Position numbers and translations under genes: made by a program
In this document: in pieces, positions 16,410 through 25,663 of the stretch
How positions within the stretch are numbered: the stretch's first letter is position 1
How the letters are laid out: each line of letters opens with the position of its first letter
Notes under the pieces: generated by a model
Databases searched by the model: none
Told to the model about the DNA's origin: nothing
What the model saw: only the letters and a program-made list of their open reading frames with translations
DNA from: BOG-908 sp964250925
GTDB lineage: Bacteria > Pseudomonadota > Alphaproteobacteria > Acetobacterales > Acetobacteraceae
Reading direction: 5' to 3'
NCBI GenBank assembly: GCA_964250925.1
Contig: CAXUHU010000002.1
Coordinates: 1-64,000 of the forward strand
Length of the DNA: 64,000 nt

Positions 16410-18425
16410 ATGAAACAGACTGCCGCGCCCCCCCGTCGCCGAAGCCGCCTTCGTATCAGTGCCATCCTCTTCGGCGTGCTGGCAATTGCGGTAATTGCCC
16501 TGGTTCTACTGTGGAATTGGGACTGGTTCATTCCAATTGTGCAATCGCGAGCCTCGGCCGCCATCGGCCGCAAGGTGACGATCAGCCATCTCCATGTCCG
16601 CCTCGGCCGCCAGACGACGGTGGCGGCCGATGACGTTGTGGTCGCCAACCCCGACGGCTTCGCGCAGGCGGAGCCGCTCGCCCATATCGCTCGGCTGACG
16701 GTGGTGGCCAGCGTGATGGAGTATATTCGTCACCGCGCCATCGTCCTGCCGTCGATCACTGTGGACCAGCCCGAAATCCACGCAACCGGGTTGGCAAACG
16801 GCGAGAACAACTTCGCGCTGAAGTTTCCGGCCGCTAAGCCGGGCGACGCGCCCTCGCCGCCGCCGCAGATCGGCGACCTGCAGATCAACCAGGGTATGGC
16901 CCACGTCGTCGACCCGAAGCTGCGTTCGAACTTCACCGTAGCGCTTGCCACCCGTCCGGCATCCGGCAACGCGCCCGCCGCACTCACCGCCGACGCCCAT
17001 GGCACGTATGCCGGCCAGCCGGTCACCGCGCAGTTCGTGGGCGGGGCGCTGCTGTCGATCCGGGACGCGCAGCACCCCTATCCGATCGACCTGCACGTGG
17101 CCAACGGCCCCACCAAAGCCTCGCTGATCGGCACGGTGGAAAACCCAATCGACTTTGCCGGTGCACGGCTGAAATTGAGTTTTTCGGGCCCGGACATGTC
17201 GCAGCTTTACCCGCTGACCGGCATTCCCATTCCGCAAACGCCCCCGTTTGCGATCACCGGCAAGCTCGACTATCAGCCGCCGCGCATCCGCTTCACCGAT
17301 TTTGCGGGACGTGTCGGTTCGTCGGACCTGGGCGGCGACATCCTGGTCGATCCACGCGCCGGCCAGCGGCCTGACGTGGTGATGAACCTCGTCTCCCACC
17401 GGGTCGATTTGGCCGACCTCGGCGGCTTCATCGGCGCACCACCCGGCCGCGCCGACAAGACGGCCGGCGAGACGGTCGTGCAGAAGCGCGAAGTTGCCCA
17501 TGCCAAGACGAGCAAGGCCCTGTTCTCCAGCACGCCGTTCAACTTGCCGAAAATACGCGCGGCCGACATACACTTGAAATACCGCGCCGAGCATATCGAG
17601 AACAAATACACGCCGTTCGACAGGCTCGTGCTTGCGATGGACATCGTGGACGGGCGCATCAACCTGCATCCGCTGGATTTTGTCGTTGGCAACGGCGACA
17701 TCGCCAGCACTATCTTGTTGGCGCCCGGAACAGGCGACATCCTGCACACGAACGCCGATGTCAGCTTCCGCCATATCGAACTAGCGCGCCTGATGCAGGC
17801 AACCCACAGTTTCCAGGGTAATGGCGTGATCGGCGGCCAGGCACGAATCGACACCAACGGCAACTCCGTGGCCAGCATGATGGGCCAGGGGAATGGCGAG
17901 CTGAAGCTGGTACTGGTCAGCGCCGGCGACGTATCCGCCTTGCTGGTCGACATTGCGGGCCTGGAATTCGGCAACGCGCTGCTTTCGGCCCTAGGCGTAC
18001 CGAACCGCGCCAAGATCGACTGCTTCGTCACCGACCTGCCACTGAACAACGGCATCGTCAGCACCAAGGCGCTGCTGCTGGACACCAACGAGGCGCGGGT
18101 GACGGGCCAGGGCACGATCGACTTGCGCAACCAGACGATGGACTACTCACTGACGACACGGTCCAAGCATTTCTCGGTCGGATCGCTACCCGGTCCGATC
18201 GACCTGACCGGGCCGATCACCAGCCCCTCCATCCGGCCAGGGGCCGAAGTGCTGGCACGTGCCGGTGCGGCGGCTGGCTTGGGTGTTCTGCTTACGCCGT
18301 TGGGTGCGTTGCTGCCGACTATCCAGTTCGGCGTCGGCAACGACAATGCCTGTTTCAAGGCGGAGACGGCCGAGCGCCAGCCGCTGCGCGCCCCGCCACC
18401 CAGCCGGAAGCGGGCGCACAAATAG
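16410..18425 (+). CDS. AsmA-family envelope protein
   Basis: 671 aa. One N-terminal transmembrane helix (about residues 17-38, ISAILFGVLAIAVIALVLLW) anchors a large periplasmic part. The region just after it (SRASAAIGRKVTISHLHVRLG) is the AsmA N-terminal signature, and the C-terminal part (VSTKALLLDTNEARVTGQGTI, then LRNQTMDYSLTTRSK) is the AsmA_2 domain. AsmA/TamB-like proteins are repeating beta-groove bridges implicated in phospholipid transport between membranes and outer-membrane assembly. The basic RRRSRLR before the helix fits an inside-positive anchor. One base separates its stop from the next ATG, indicating an operon. Confidence 0.9.
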   Translation: MKQTAAPPRRRSRLRISAILFGVLAIAVIALVLLWNWDWFIPIVQSRASAAIGRKVTISHLHVRLGRQTTVAADDVVVANPDGFAQAEPLAHIARLTVVASVMEYIRHRAIVLPSITVDQPEIHATGLANGENNFALKFPAAKPGDAPSPPPQIGDLQINQGMAHVVDPKLRSNFTVALATRPASGNAPAALTADAHGTYAGQPVTAQFVGGALLSIRDAQHPYPIDLHVANGPTKASLIGTVENPIDFAGARLKLSFSGPDMSQLYPLTGIPIPQTPPFAITGKLDYQPPRIRFTDFAGRVGSSDLGGDILVDPRAGQRPDVVMNLVSHRVDLADLGGFIGAPPGRADKTAGETVVQKREVAHAKTSKALFSSTPFNLPKIRAADIHLKYRAEHIENKYTPFDRLVLAMDIVDGRINLHPLDFVVGNGDIASTILLAPGTGDILHTNADVSFRHIELARLMQATHSFQGNGVIGGQARIDTNGNSVASMMGQGNGELKLVLVSAGDVSALLVDIAGLEFGNALLSALGVPNRAKIDCFVTDLPLNNGIVSTKALLLDTNEARVTGQGTIDLRNQTMDYSLTTRSKHFSVGSLPGPIDLTGPITSPSIRPGAEVLARAGAAAGLGVLLTPLGALLPTIQFGVGNDNACFKAETAERQPLRAPPPSRKRAHK

Positions 18426-18426
18426 C

Positions 18427-19188
18427 ATGGCCGTCGCCGACTTGCCGATCGGCATCGCGCTGCAGAACGCCTCGAACCTGCGCGACCTGGGCGGGTGGCC
18501 TACAAGGGGCGGCCGAAGCGTGCGCACCGGCCTGGTGTTCCGCGCCCCTGCCCTGGTCGATCTATCGACCGCCGACGAGGCGCGCATCGCAGAGCTCGGG
18601 CTGCGCACCGTCTGCGATTTCCGCGGCGTGCGCGAACGGGCCCAGGCGCCCGTCCGCGTTGCCGGCGCACGCGACCTGTCGCTGCCGATCGAGCCATCGG
18701 TGGGCGCTGGGCTGCGCGACATCCTGCGCACCGGCGAGGCCGGCGGCGAGCTTTCTCCCGGCGAGCTGATGGGCCTGTTACGGGACGCCTACTGCGCCTA
18801 CGCCCTGCATAGCCATGCCCGTTACCGTGCCGTGTTCGCAGCGATTTTGGCGCCCGATGGCCTGCCGCTTCTGATGCATTGCTCCGCCGGCAAGGATCGG
18901 ACCGGCTTCGGGTCGGCCCTCCTGCTGACGGCCTTGGGCGTGGCATGGGAGCACGTGCTGCAGGATTACCTGGCCACGAACCGCCTGTGGCGGCGCGAGA
19001 TCGCAAACACGCTGTTCAACCTGCCACCCGCGCTGAAGGACGTGTTGCTCGGGGCGCACGCGCCGATGCTGGCTGGTGCGTTCGCGGCCATCGACGACGA
19101 ATACGGCTCCATGGACGCCTACTTCACCCATGCACTCGGCCTGAACGACGCGTTACGCGCTGATTTGGCAAACCGTCTCTTGACCTGA
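18427..19188 (+). CDS. tyrosine/serine protein phosphatase (PTP-like)
   Basis: 253 aa. It contains the Cys-based phosphatase loop HCSAGKDRTG (about residues 157-166; nucleophile Cys158, Arg164). The N-terminal block NASNLRDLGGWPT and VFRAPALVDLSTADEARI are characteristic of the Y_phosphatase3 family (LipA/MptpB-like dual-specificity or phosphoinositide phosphatases). A general acid Asp cannot be assigned by eye. It is cytosolic with no signal sequence. Its start follows the asmA stop by 1 bp, so translation is probably coupled. Confidence 0.9.
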   Translation: MAVADLPIGIALQNASNLRDLGGWPTRGGRSVRTGLVFRAPALVDLSTADEARIAELGLRTVCDFRGVRERAQAPVRVAGARDLSLPIEPSVGAGLRDILRTGEAGGELSPGELMGLLRDAYCAYALHSHARYRAVFAAILAPDGLPLLMHCSAGKDRTGFGSALLLTALGVAWEHVLQDYLATNRLWRREIANTLFNLPPALKDVLLGAHAPMLAGAFAAIDDEYGSMDAYFTHALGLNDALRADLANRLLT

Positions 19189-19297
19189 GAGCGCCGTCAC
19201 CGTCCGGGCCGAAACCTTGTCCAAAACTCGATCCCCTGGCACATGCGCCCTGCGCACTCAGGCGCCGGCGTATGCCGAGAGAGCCCTAGGCGCGTTT

Positions 19298-19873
19298 ATG
19301 GACTTGTCGGTCACCAATCTGCTGAATATTGCGGGTCACTCCGCCGTCCTTCAGGGCTGCGCGATCATCGCCGGCACCTTTATTTTGGAAGACGCGGCAA
19401 CTGCGGGGGCGGCCATCGCAGTACAGAGCGGCGCCGTGTCGATGCCGGTGGCGTTGGTGTCGCTCTATCTAGGCATCGTGCTGGGCGACATCGGCCTTTA
19501 TGGGCTGGGGCGGCTGGCCGCGCACGTACCCTGGGCACTGCGGCTGATCCCGCCGCAGCGTCAGGACCACGGCCGGGCGTGGCTGGAGCGGCACGTGTTC
19601 AAGGTGGTGTTCATCAGCCGCTTCCTGCCCGGCGTGCGCCTGCCCACCTACACGGCTTGCGGCTTTCTGGGCGCAAACTTCACCAAGTTCGTGACCGCCG
19701 CTGTCGGCGCCACCCTGATATGGACGTCGGCGTTGTTCGCCCTGTCGCTGAGGGTGGGCAAGCTGCTGGTTGACGATATGGGGCAGTGGCGGTGGTTGGG
19801 GTTCGTCGCTTTCCTGGTGGCGATCGTGCTCGTCGGCCGCTTGGCCGCCCATGTACAGGAGAAAGCAGACTGA
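19298..19873 (+). CDS. DedA/SNARE-associated family membrane protein
   Basis: 191 aa from ATG 19298 with four to five hydrophobic segments. The family motif F-[LI]-x-G-x-R-x-P is present as ISRFLPGVRLPTYTACGFLG (about residues 112-131), and the upstream GIVLGDIGLYGLGRL matches the conserved first half with its Gly/Asp. DedA proteins transport undecaprenyl phosphate or phospholipids across the inner membrane. An upstream in-frame extension to 19217 is possible. It is followed 1 bp later by the ATP-grasp gene. With uppP 2.3 kb downstream, an undecaprenyl-phosphate recycling role is an attractive inference. Confidence 0.85.
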   Translation: MDLSVTNLLNIAGHSAVLQGCAIIAGTFILEDAATAGAAIAVQSGAVSMPVALVSLYLGIVLGDIGLYGLGRLAAHVPWALRLIPPQRQDHGRAWLERHVFKVVFISRFLPGVRLPTYTACGFLGANFTKFVTAAVGATLIWTSALFALSLRVGKLLVDDMGQWRWLGFVAFLVAIVLVGRLAAHVQEKAD

Positions 19874-19874
19874 C

Positions 19875-20990
19875 ATGGACGCCATGAGTGACGCTGCGAT
19901 CGACCCGGACGCGCTCGCCGAGGCGCTGAATGCGCCAATCGAGCGCGGACGGGACATTTCGCCCTTCGAGTTCCTGCCCGGCTGGCTGGCCTATGGCCCG
20001 ATCGTAGCGCATTGGATCGCGCTAGGCCTGCGCTACGGCGATTTCAGCCTGCCCACAGCGGCCAATCCCCACATCACGACCGGCGGCCTCTGCGGCGAAA
20101 GCAAGACGGCCATTCTGGACCAGGTTCAGGGCGGGGCGCGCGACTGGATTGCGCCTTACACGACCCTGATTACCGGGACCGGCGATTTGCCACGCGCACT
20201 GGTGGCGATGCGCGAGGCACAGCTCGCCCTGCCGCTGGTCGTCAAGCCGGATGTCGGCTGCAACGGCGCGGGCGTTCGCCTGGTCGAGACACAGGCCGCG
20301 CTGCGGGACGTGCTGGCTGCCTTCCCACGCAACATTTGCCTGATGCTGCAGCATCTTGTGCCCTTCGAGGGTGAGGCCGGCGTTTTTTATATCCGCCGGC
20401 CGCAAGACGATGCGGGTCACTTGAGCTCGCTCACCCTGAAGCATGCGCCGGCGGTGACCGGCGACGGCCTGTCCACCCTGGCCGCGCTGATCGAGGCCGA
20501 CCCGCGCCATGGCCGCTTGCGCCACCTGTATCTATCCCGTTTGGCGGGCCGGCTCGATAGCGTGCCCGGGCGAGGCGAGCGGGTTCGGCTGGTGTTTGCC
20601 GGCAACCACTGCAAGGGCTCGGTCTTTCGCAACGGTGCCGCCGACATTACCCCGGCGCTGGCCACGCGCATCGACGAGATTGCGCGCGCTATGCCGGATT
20701 TCCATTTCGGCCGAATCGACCTGCGCTACCGCAGCCTGCGCGCACTGCATCAGGGGGAGGGGTTCAGCATTATCGAGATAAACGGGGCAGGTTCGGAGGC
20801 CACACACATCTGGGATCCCGATACCAGCCTGCGCGAGGTGTATGCCGCCCAGTTCCGCCATTATGCCGCAGCGTTCGCGATCGGGCGCGAGATGCGGCGT
20901 CGCGGCGCGCGCAGCAGCGGCGTGCGCCGGATGTGGCGAGATTGGCGGGAGGAACAGCGATTGATGAAGTCGTATCCTTTGAACGATTGA
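19875..20990 (+). CDS. ATP-grasp-like ligase of unknown substrate
   Basis: 371 aa, cytosolic. The segment LPLVVKPDVGCNGAGVRLV (about 117-135) resembles the ATP-binding lysine strand and glycine loop of ATP-grasp enzymes, and FSIIEINGAGSEATHIWDP (about 295-313) supplies the Glu-x-Asn metal-binding motif of the C-terminal lobe. DFHFGRIDLRYRS before it matches the substrate/Mg strand. I cannot name the product: D-Ala-D-Ala ligase or carboxylate-amine ligase relatives are possible, but no substrate-specificity motif is recognised. It starts 1 bp after the DedA gene, so the two are very likely co-translated. Confidence 0.75.
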   Translation: MDAMSDAAIDPDALAEALNAPIERGRDISPFEFLPGWLAYGPIVAHWIALGLRYGDFSLPTAANPHITTGGLCGESKTAILDQVQGGARDWIAPYTTLITGTGDLPRALVAMREAQLALPLVVKPDVGCNGAGVRLVETQAALRDVLAAFPRNICLMLQHLVPFEGEAGVFYIRRPQDDAGHLSSLTLKHAPAVTGDGLSTLAALIEADPRHGRLRHLYLSRLAGRLDSVPGRGERVRLVFAGNHCKGSVFRNGAADITPALATRIDEIARAMPDFHFGRIDLRYRSLRALHQGEGFSIIEINGAGSEATHIWDPDTSLREVYAAQFRHYAAAFAIGREMRRRGARSSGVRRMWRDWREEQRLMKSYPLND

Positions 20991-21036
20991 AGGAAGCACT
21001 CCTTTAAAGGAAGACTTTCACTTCAAGGAATAACCG

Positions 21037-22149
21037 ATGGACATCAACCTCCGCTCCGACACAGCCGATCTGTTCCAGCCCGTAAGCATGGGCCCGATTA
21101 CGCTGGCCAACCGCATCGTCATGGCGCCGTTGACGCGCAGCAGGGCGGGTGCAGGCGGCGTACCGGACGCTATGAACGCAATCTATTACGCACAGCGCGC
21201 CAGCGCCGGCCTGATTGTTAGCGAGGCCACCAACATCTCGCCGCAGGGCCGCGGCTATGCGCTGACACCCGGAATCTTTACCGACGCACAAGTGGCGGGC
21301 TGGCGCCTTGCGACCGACGCGGTGCACGCCCGTGGCGGCCATATCGTTTGCCAACTCTGGCATGTCGGCCGCATCAGCCACCCCGACCTGCAGATCGGCA
21401 ACGTGCTCCCCGTGGCCCCCTCCGCCATACGCCCGAACGGCAAGGCTTTCACGGAAGCGGGCCTGCAACCGATCCCAAGGCCACGTGCCCTCGCGACTTC
21501 CGAGATGCCGGGCATCGTGGCCGATTACGACCACGCCGCAAACTGCGCAAAGCGCGCCGGCTTCGACGGGGTAGAGATACACGCGGCCAATGGCTACCTG
21601 ATCGACCAGTTCCTGCGCACCGGCACCAACCACCGCACCGACGCTTATGGCGGCTCGGCGGAGAACCGCAACCGCCTGCTGGTGGAAGTAGCCGAAGCAG
21701 TGGTGGGCGTTTGGGGTGCCGACCGGGTGGGCGTCCGCTTCGGCCCGACCAGCGGCGCCAACGACATCCACGACGACGACCCGCAAACCACGTTCGGCGT
21801 GGCCGTGTGGCACATGGACCGGCTCGGCCTAGCCTACATCCACCTGATCGAAGGCGAGACCCAAGGTCCACGCGACTCGATCCCCGGGTTTGACTACGGC
21901 GAACTGCGCCGCGCGTTTCGCGGCCTGACCATGAACAATAACGGCCTGGACCTGCAGATGGCGATACGCGCGCGCCACGCCAACACGGCGGACCTGCTGT
22001 GCTTCGGCCGTCCCTATCTCGCCAACCCCGACCTGGTCGAACGCTTCCGCACCGGTGCACCGCTGGCCCCCGAGGCGCCGAAGGACGTGTGGTATGGCGG
22101 GCGCGAACATGGCTATACGGACTATCCACGGACGGACGGCACGCTGTAA
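21037..22149 (+). CDS. alkene reductase, Old Yellow Enzyme family (NemA-like)
   Basis: 370 aa FMN-dependent TIM-barrel enzyme reducing activated C=C bonds or nitro/N-ethylmaleimide substrates. Signatures: opening LFQPVSMGPITLANRIVMAP, the LWHVGRISHP active-site segment, EIHAANGYLIDQFL-type barrel strand seen as HAANGYLIDQFLR with TDAYGGSAENR, and CFGRPYLANPDLV at the C-terminus binding FMN phosphate. The conserved His/His pair for substrate is the HV in LWHVG plus the later H of VEIHAANG. Upstream AAGGAAT is an adequate ribosome site. Member of the same + strand run; no recognisable operator. Confidence 0.92.
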   Translation: MDINLRSDTADLFQPVSMGPITLANRIVMAPLTRSRAGAGGVPDAMNAIYYAQRASAGLIVSEATNISPQGRGYALTPGIFTDAQVAGWRLATDAVHARGGHIVCQLWHVGRISHPDLQIGNVLPVAPSAIRPNGKAFTEAGLQPIPRPRALATSEMPGIVADYDHAANCAKRAGFDGVEIHAANGYLIDQFLRTGTNHRTDAYGGSAENRNRLLVEVAEAVVGVWGADRVGVRFGPTSGANDIHDDDPQTTFGVAVWHMDRLGLAYIHLIEGETQGPRDSIPGFDYGELRRAFRGLTMNNNGLDLQMAIRARHANTADLLCFGRPYLANPDLVERFRTGAPLAPEAPKDVWYGGREHGYTDYPRTDGTL

Positions 22150-22198
22150 GCAGCGGCGGCGACGGGCGATGCCGCTCGCCTGAACGCGGGACTGCCGA

Positions 22199-23053
22199 AT
22201 GACCTACCTGCACGCCATCCTGATCGCCATCCTGCAGGGCGCCACCGAGCTGTTTCCGGTCAGCTCGCTGGGTCATGCCGTGGTCGTGCCCGCCTTGCTC
22301 GGCTGGCACCTCGATCAGCATGCCCCGGCTTTCCTCCCCTTCCTGGTGCTGCTGCATCTCGGCACGGCGGCGGCACTGCTCGGCTACTTCTGGCGCGACT
22401 GGTGGGCGCTCGGCATCGGCGTGCTGGGGCTATCCTCTCCGCAACGCGTGCGGGAGAGCCGCTACATCCTCCTATTGCTGGTCGTCGCGACGATCCCGGC
22501 GGTGATCCTGGGCGGCCTGTTCGAGCGTCGGTTGCGCGATCTGTTCGGCTCGCCTTTGATCGTGTCTGGTTTTCTGGTGGCCAACGGCGTGCTGCTCCTG
22601 GCAGGCGAGCGCCTGCGCAGGCGCGACGGCACAGCCGCACCCCACCCCCTGGCGACGCTGACGTTGGCCGACGCCCTGATAATCGGCCTGTGGCAATGCC
22701 TGGCGTTGCTGCCGGGCCTGTCGCGCTCTGGGGCCACTATTACTGGTGGCCTGCTGCGCCGGCTGGACCATGCGGCGGCCGCCCATTTCTCCTTCCTGAT
22801 CGCCACGCCGATCATCCTCGCGGCGACGGTCAAGGAAGTTCCGAAGCTGCTGCATGCCGACGTGCCGCACGGCACGTTCACCGTCGCAGCCGTAGCGTCC
22901 GTCGTAGCCGGACTGGTGGCACTGGCCAGCACGGCGATACTGATGCGCTACTTCCGCAACAACGACCGTTGGGCGCTCGATCCGTTCGCCTATTACTGCA
23001 TCGCGGCGGGCCTGGTCAGTGTCGCGGTTCTCACCCTGGGGTACACGGCATGA
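22199..23053 (+). CDS. uppP: undecaprenyl-diphosphatase
   Basis: 284 aa inner-membrane enzyme that dephosphorylates undecaprenyl diphosphate so the lipid carrier can be reused for peptidoglycan and surface polysaccharides. About eight hydrophobic segments. The catalytic motifs QGATELFPVSSLGH (about residues 14-27) and PGLSRSGATITGGLLR (about 172-187) are intact. The last gene of the envelope run to overlap its neighbour: its stop TGA shares bases with the ATG of the SGNH hydrolase gene (4-bp overlap). Confidence 0.95.
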   Translation: MTYLHAILIAILQGATELFPVSSLGHAVVVPALLGWHLDQHAPAFLPFLVLLHLGTAAALLGYFWRDWWALGIGVLGLSSPQRVRESRYILLLLVVATIPAVILGGLFERRLRDLFGSPLIVSGFLVANGVLLLAGERLRRRDGTAAPHPLATLTLADALIIGLWQCLALLPGLSRSGATITGGLLRRLDHAAAAHFSFLIATPIILAATVKEVPKLLHADVPHGTFTVAAVASVVAGLVALASTAILMRYFRNNDRWALDPFAYYCIAAGLVSVAVLTLGYTA

Positions 23054-23811
23054 GGCGCGGTCTGGCGGCAGCGGCAATGATGGGTTTGCTGTGCGGCGCG
23101 GCGTCTGTGCCGCCGGCGGCACAGCCTTACAGCCGGATGGACCTGCCCTGGTGGCAAGCCCGTTTCGCCGCCAAGCAAGCCCTGCTGCACGCGGGGCCGG
23201 TCGATCTGCTCTGGCTCGGCGACAGCATCACGCAGCAGTTCGAAGAGGCGGGGCCGGAGCCCTGGCGGGATTTTGCGCCCGTCTGGAACCGCTTCTACGC
23301 CCCGCGCCACGCCGTGAACCTCGGGTTCAACGGCGACGCGACGTCGCACCTGCTATGGCGCATCGAGCACGGCGAGACAGACGGCATGCATCCCCGGCTG
23401 GCCATCATCCTGATCGGCGCCAACAATTTCGGCCACCTGCACTGGCCGGCGGGGCCCACGGTGCAGGGCATCCGGACGATCGTCGAGACGCTGCATCGCC
23501 GCCTGCCCGGAACGAAGATCCTGTTGCTGAGCGTGCTGCCCAGCATACGTAGCGCGTGGGTGGATCAGAACACGGCGGCGACGAACCAATCGCTGTCGCA
23601 GCTATACGGGGCGGGCAGCGGGGTTACCTTCATCGACCTGACGTCGCTGTTCGTGAGCAACGGCCGTGTCGATCCGGCAGATTTTCTAGACCCGCATCTG
23701 ACGCCGCCCAACCTGCCGTTGCACCCGACGGCGCAAACGCAGGAGAGGATGGCCGAAGCGATCGAGCCCGCGGTGAGCCGACTGATGGGGGATGCCAACC
23801 GGCTGCGTTGA
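23050..23811 (+). CDS. secreted SGNH/GDSL hydrolase
   Basis: 253 aa. A signal peptide (about residues 1-25, MRRGLAAAAMMGLLCGAASV) precedes an alpha/beta SGNH domain: block I LLWLGDSITQQF with nucleophile Ser, block II Gly in NLGFNGDATSHLLWRI, block III Asn in LIGANNFGHLHW, and block V His in PLHPTAQTQERM. The Asp usually three residues before the block V His is not at that spacing, so the triad acid is unclear. It resembles platelet-activating-factor acetylhydrolase-like lipases/esterases. Translation is coupled to uppP through the ATGA overlap; a role in envelope lipid or polysaccharide deacylation is inferred only. Confidence 0.85.
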   Translation: MRRGLAAAAMMGLLCGAASVPPAAQPYSRMDLPWWQARFAAKQALLHAGPVDLLWLGDSITQQFEEAGPEPWRDFAPVWNRFYAPRHAVNLGFNGDATSHLLWRIEHGETDGMHPRLAIILIGANNFGHLHWPAGPTVQGIRTIVETLHRRLPGTKILLLSVLPSIRSAWVDQNTAATNQSLSQLYGAGSGVTFIDLTSLFVSNGRVDPADFLDPHLTPPNLPLHPTAQTQERMAEAIEPAVSRLMGDANRLR

Positions 23812-23818
23812 TCGGCGG

Positions 23819-23850
23819 CATCAGGCCAGGGACCATGCCCTGGCCTGATG
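23819..23850. terminator. bidirectional hairpin terminator
   Basis: A perfect 13-bp inverted repeat CATCAGGCCAGGG / CCCTGGCCTGATG with a 6-nt loop lies between the convergent SGNH hydrolase and S53 peptidase genes. No T-run follows on the + strand. Position and stem strength support a transcription terminator for either or both genes. Confidence 0.65.
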
Positions 23851-23856
23851 TACACC

Positions 23857-25536
23857 CTACTTGGCGAGGTCCGCCGTTAGTTGGTCGACGATGAACGTGC
23901 CGAGGCCGGTTGTGAAATCGTAGCCGGGCGTAGCGCTGTATATCCCGTTGTTGCCCACCGTGATGTCGTGGAAGCCGCCATTGGGGTAGCTGCCGGTCAG
24001 TCCGCCCGTGCCGCCGGTGCCGTTGTAGAGACCGTACAGACGAGGCGGCGCAAAGCCGAGCTTGTGATTGATCGAGATCGCGCGTGCCCAGACGCCCAAG
24101 GCCAGCGGCGAAGACAGGCTGGTGCCGCCGACGCCTTCTGGGCTGCCGTTGACGTAGACCAGCGCGCCGCTATTCGGGTCTGCGTCCATCGCCACGTCGG
24201 GCACGCCGCGCAGGGCGCTCTTGGCGAGCAGCGGCACCGCCGCTTCTTGCCAATTCGGGCTGCTCTCGAACTGCGAGACGCCGCCGCCGCCGGTGTTCCA
24301 GGTGATTTCGCTGTTGTATGAGAAATCGGCGTTCGTCAGCAGCGTGGTGCCGCCGACGCCCACGACGTAAGGGCTGGCGGCCGGGTAGTTGACCAGCGGT
24401 GCGCCGGCGGGCACGCCGTTCACGCCGGCCGGCCCCAGCGGACAGAACGAGCCGGTATCGCCCGACGATGCGAAGAACGTCTGGCCTTGCGAGGCGGCTT
24501 CCAGGAAGATCATGTCGTCGACGGTCATCGAGCCGTCCAGGTATGGAAACGCCTCGCATTCACCGAGGGACGCACTGGCGGCCTTGGCCTTGTCGTCGGT
24601 AGCCCAGCGAGAGAACTCGAGCGCCAAGTCGGAATCCGACAGCGACGTTGTGGCGTAGATGTAGAGCATCTTCAGCGACTGGGCCATGCCGGACGAATAC
24701 TGTGTATCCAGGTCCCATTCGTCCGCGCCCGAGACGTCCGGGCTGGCTAGCCCCACTTGCACAACCTGGACTGGTACCTGAGCCAGGCCGAACGCCGCCT
24801 CCTCGGTGCGCAGGTCCTGTATGACGCCGGTCATGTCGCCCTCGGCCATAATGGCGATGCTGGCTTTACTGGCAGGCTTCACCGTATCGGCGCTGTAAAT
24901 CTTGATGAATTCCGGTGGCGTGTAGCTGACCAGGTATTGCGGCGTCGGTAGGGCGATCTGCGAGGCCATGTGACCGACCGTGTTCAGCCCGAGCACGGCG
25001 GAGACGATGCCGCCCAGCGCCGCCGGCACCTGGGCGGCGGCGGTGTTCACATAAAGCGTTTTGCCGCCGACGGAGACCTGCTCGAAGGCTGTGTTGAAGG
25101 CTGCAGCGGCCGTTGCCGCAGTACCGTCTGCGCTGATCAGCAACCGGTTCGGCTCCACGGTCACGTTTGTGAAACCAGCGCTTTTCAGGTATTTTGCCAC
25201 GCTGTCGGCTTGGGCGGCGGTGGGCGCATAGCCGGACGCGAATTGCCGCGGCGTCAGGAACTGGCCGTAGCTGGTGCTGTATGGGTTGTTGGCTGCGCTG
25301 ATCAGGGAGAGAAGCGCCGCTTTATTTTGCAGCTGCATGCCGACGCGTATTGTCATCGGTTGGCTGGCCGGCAATGCACCGAGGTCGGACGCCCCGGCGA
25401 CGCTCGCGACGTCGATACTTCCGGTGGCTGTGGACAGCCAGCCATTGGCGTGTGCCATGGTGGGCGACAGCAGCGTCGCCGCGAGCAGGGCAGACTTGAG
25501 GGCAGGCACAGGGCCGCGCGCGATGCATCGTGTCAT
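23857..25536 (-). CDS. secreted S53 family peptidase (sedolisin / pro-kumamolisin)
   Basis: 559 aa from ATG 25536 (an alternative in-frame start is 25581). Signal peptide about residues 1-30 (ALLAATLLSPTMAHA), then an activation prodomain (about 30-190), then the catalytic domain. The Glu-x3-Asp pair of the Ser-Glu-Asp triad is in GADEWDLDTQYSSG, the oxyanion Asp in FFASSGDTGSF, and the nucleophile Ser in GVGGTSLSSPLALG. Near the C-terminus, the ITVGNNGIYSATPGYDFTTG region holds the calcium-binding Asp-Ile strand. Sedolisins are acid-active endopeptidases, consistent with an acidic habitat; export could use Sec plus the type II system encoded elsewhere in this window. Confidence 0.92.
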   Translation of the reverse strand: MTRCIARGPVPALKSALLAATLLSPTMAHANGWLSTATGSIDVASVAGASDLGALPASQPMTIRVGMQLQNKAALLSLISAANNPYSTSYGQFLTPRQFASGYAPTAAQADSVAKYLKSAGFTNVTVEPNRLLISADGTAATAAAAFNTAFEQVSVGGKTLYVNTAAAQVPAALGGIVSAVLGLNTVGHMASQIALPTPQYLVSYTPPEFIKIYSADTVKPASKASIAIMAEGDMTGVIQDLRTEEAAFGLAQVPVQVVQVGLASPDVSGADEWDLDTQYSSGMAQSLKMLYIYATTSLSDSDLALEFSRWATDDKAKAASASLGECEAFPYLDGSMTVDDMIFLEAASQGQTFFASSGDTGSFCPLGPAGVNGVPAGAPLVNYPAASPYVVGVGGTTLLTNADFSYNSEITWNTGGGGVSQFESSPNWQEAAVPLLAKSALRGVPDVAMDADPNSGALVYVNGSPEGVGGTSLSSPLALGVWARAISINHKLGFAPPRLYGLYNGTGGTGGLTGSYPNGGFHDITVGNNGIYSATPGYDFTTGLGTFIVDQLTADLAK

Positions 25537-25663
25537 TTTGATCAATCTCGCTTCTGCATAGGGGCTATTCCCCTGACGCATACGTTAATCTGGTGGAACC
25601 GGATGCATGCGGCGCCAGATTTTTTCGAAGACCCGGTCACCAGGCCGGCTTATGGCCGGCAGC

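Noticed and set aside
25559..25575. Short palindrome AGGGG-CTATT-CCCCT in front of the S53 peptidase gene as an operator
   Set aside because: Only 5 bp arms and no partner regulator nearby; too weak to annotate.
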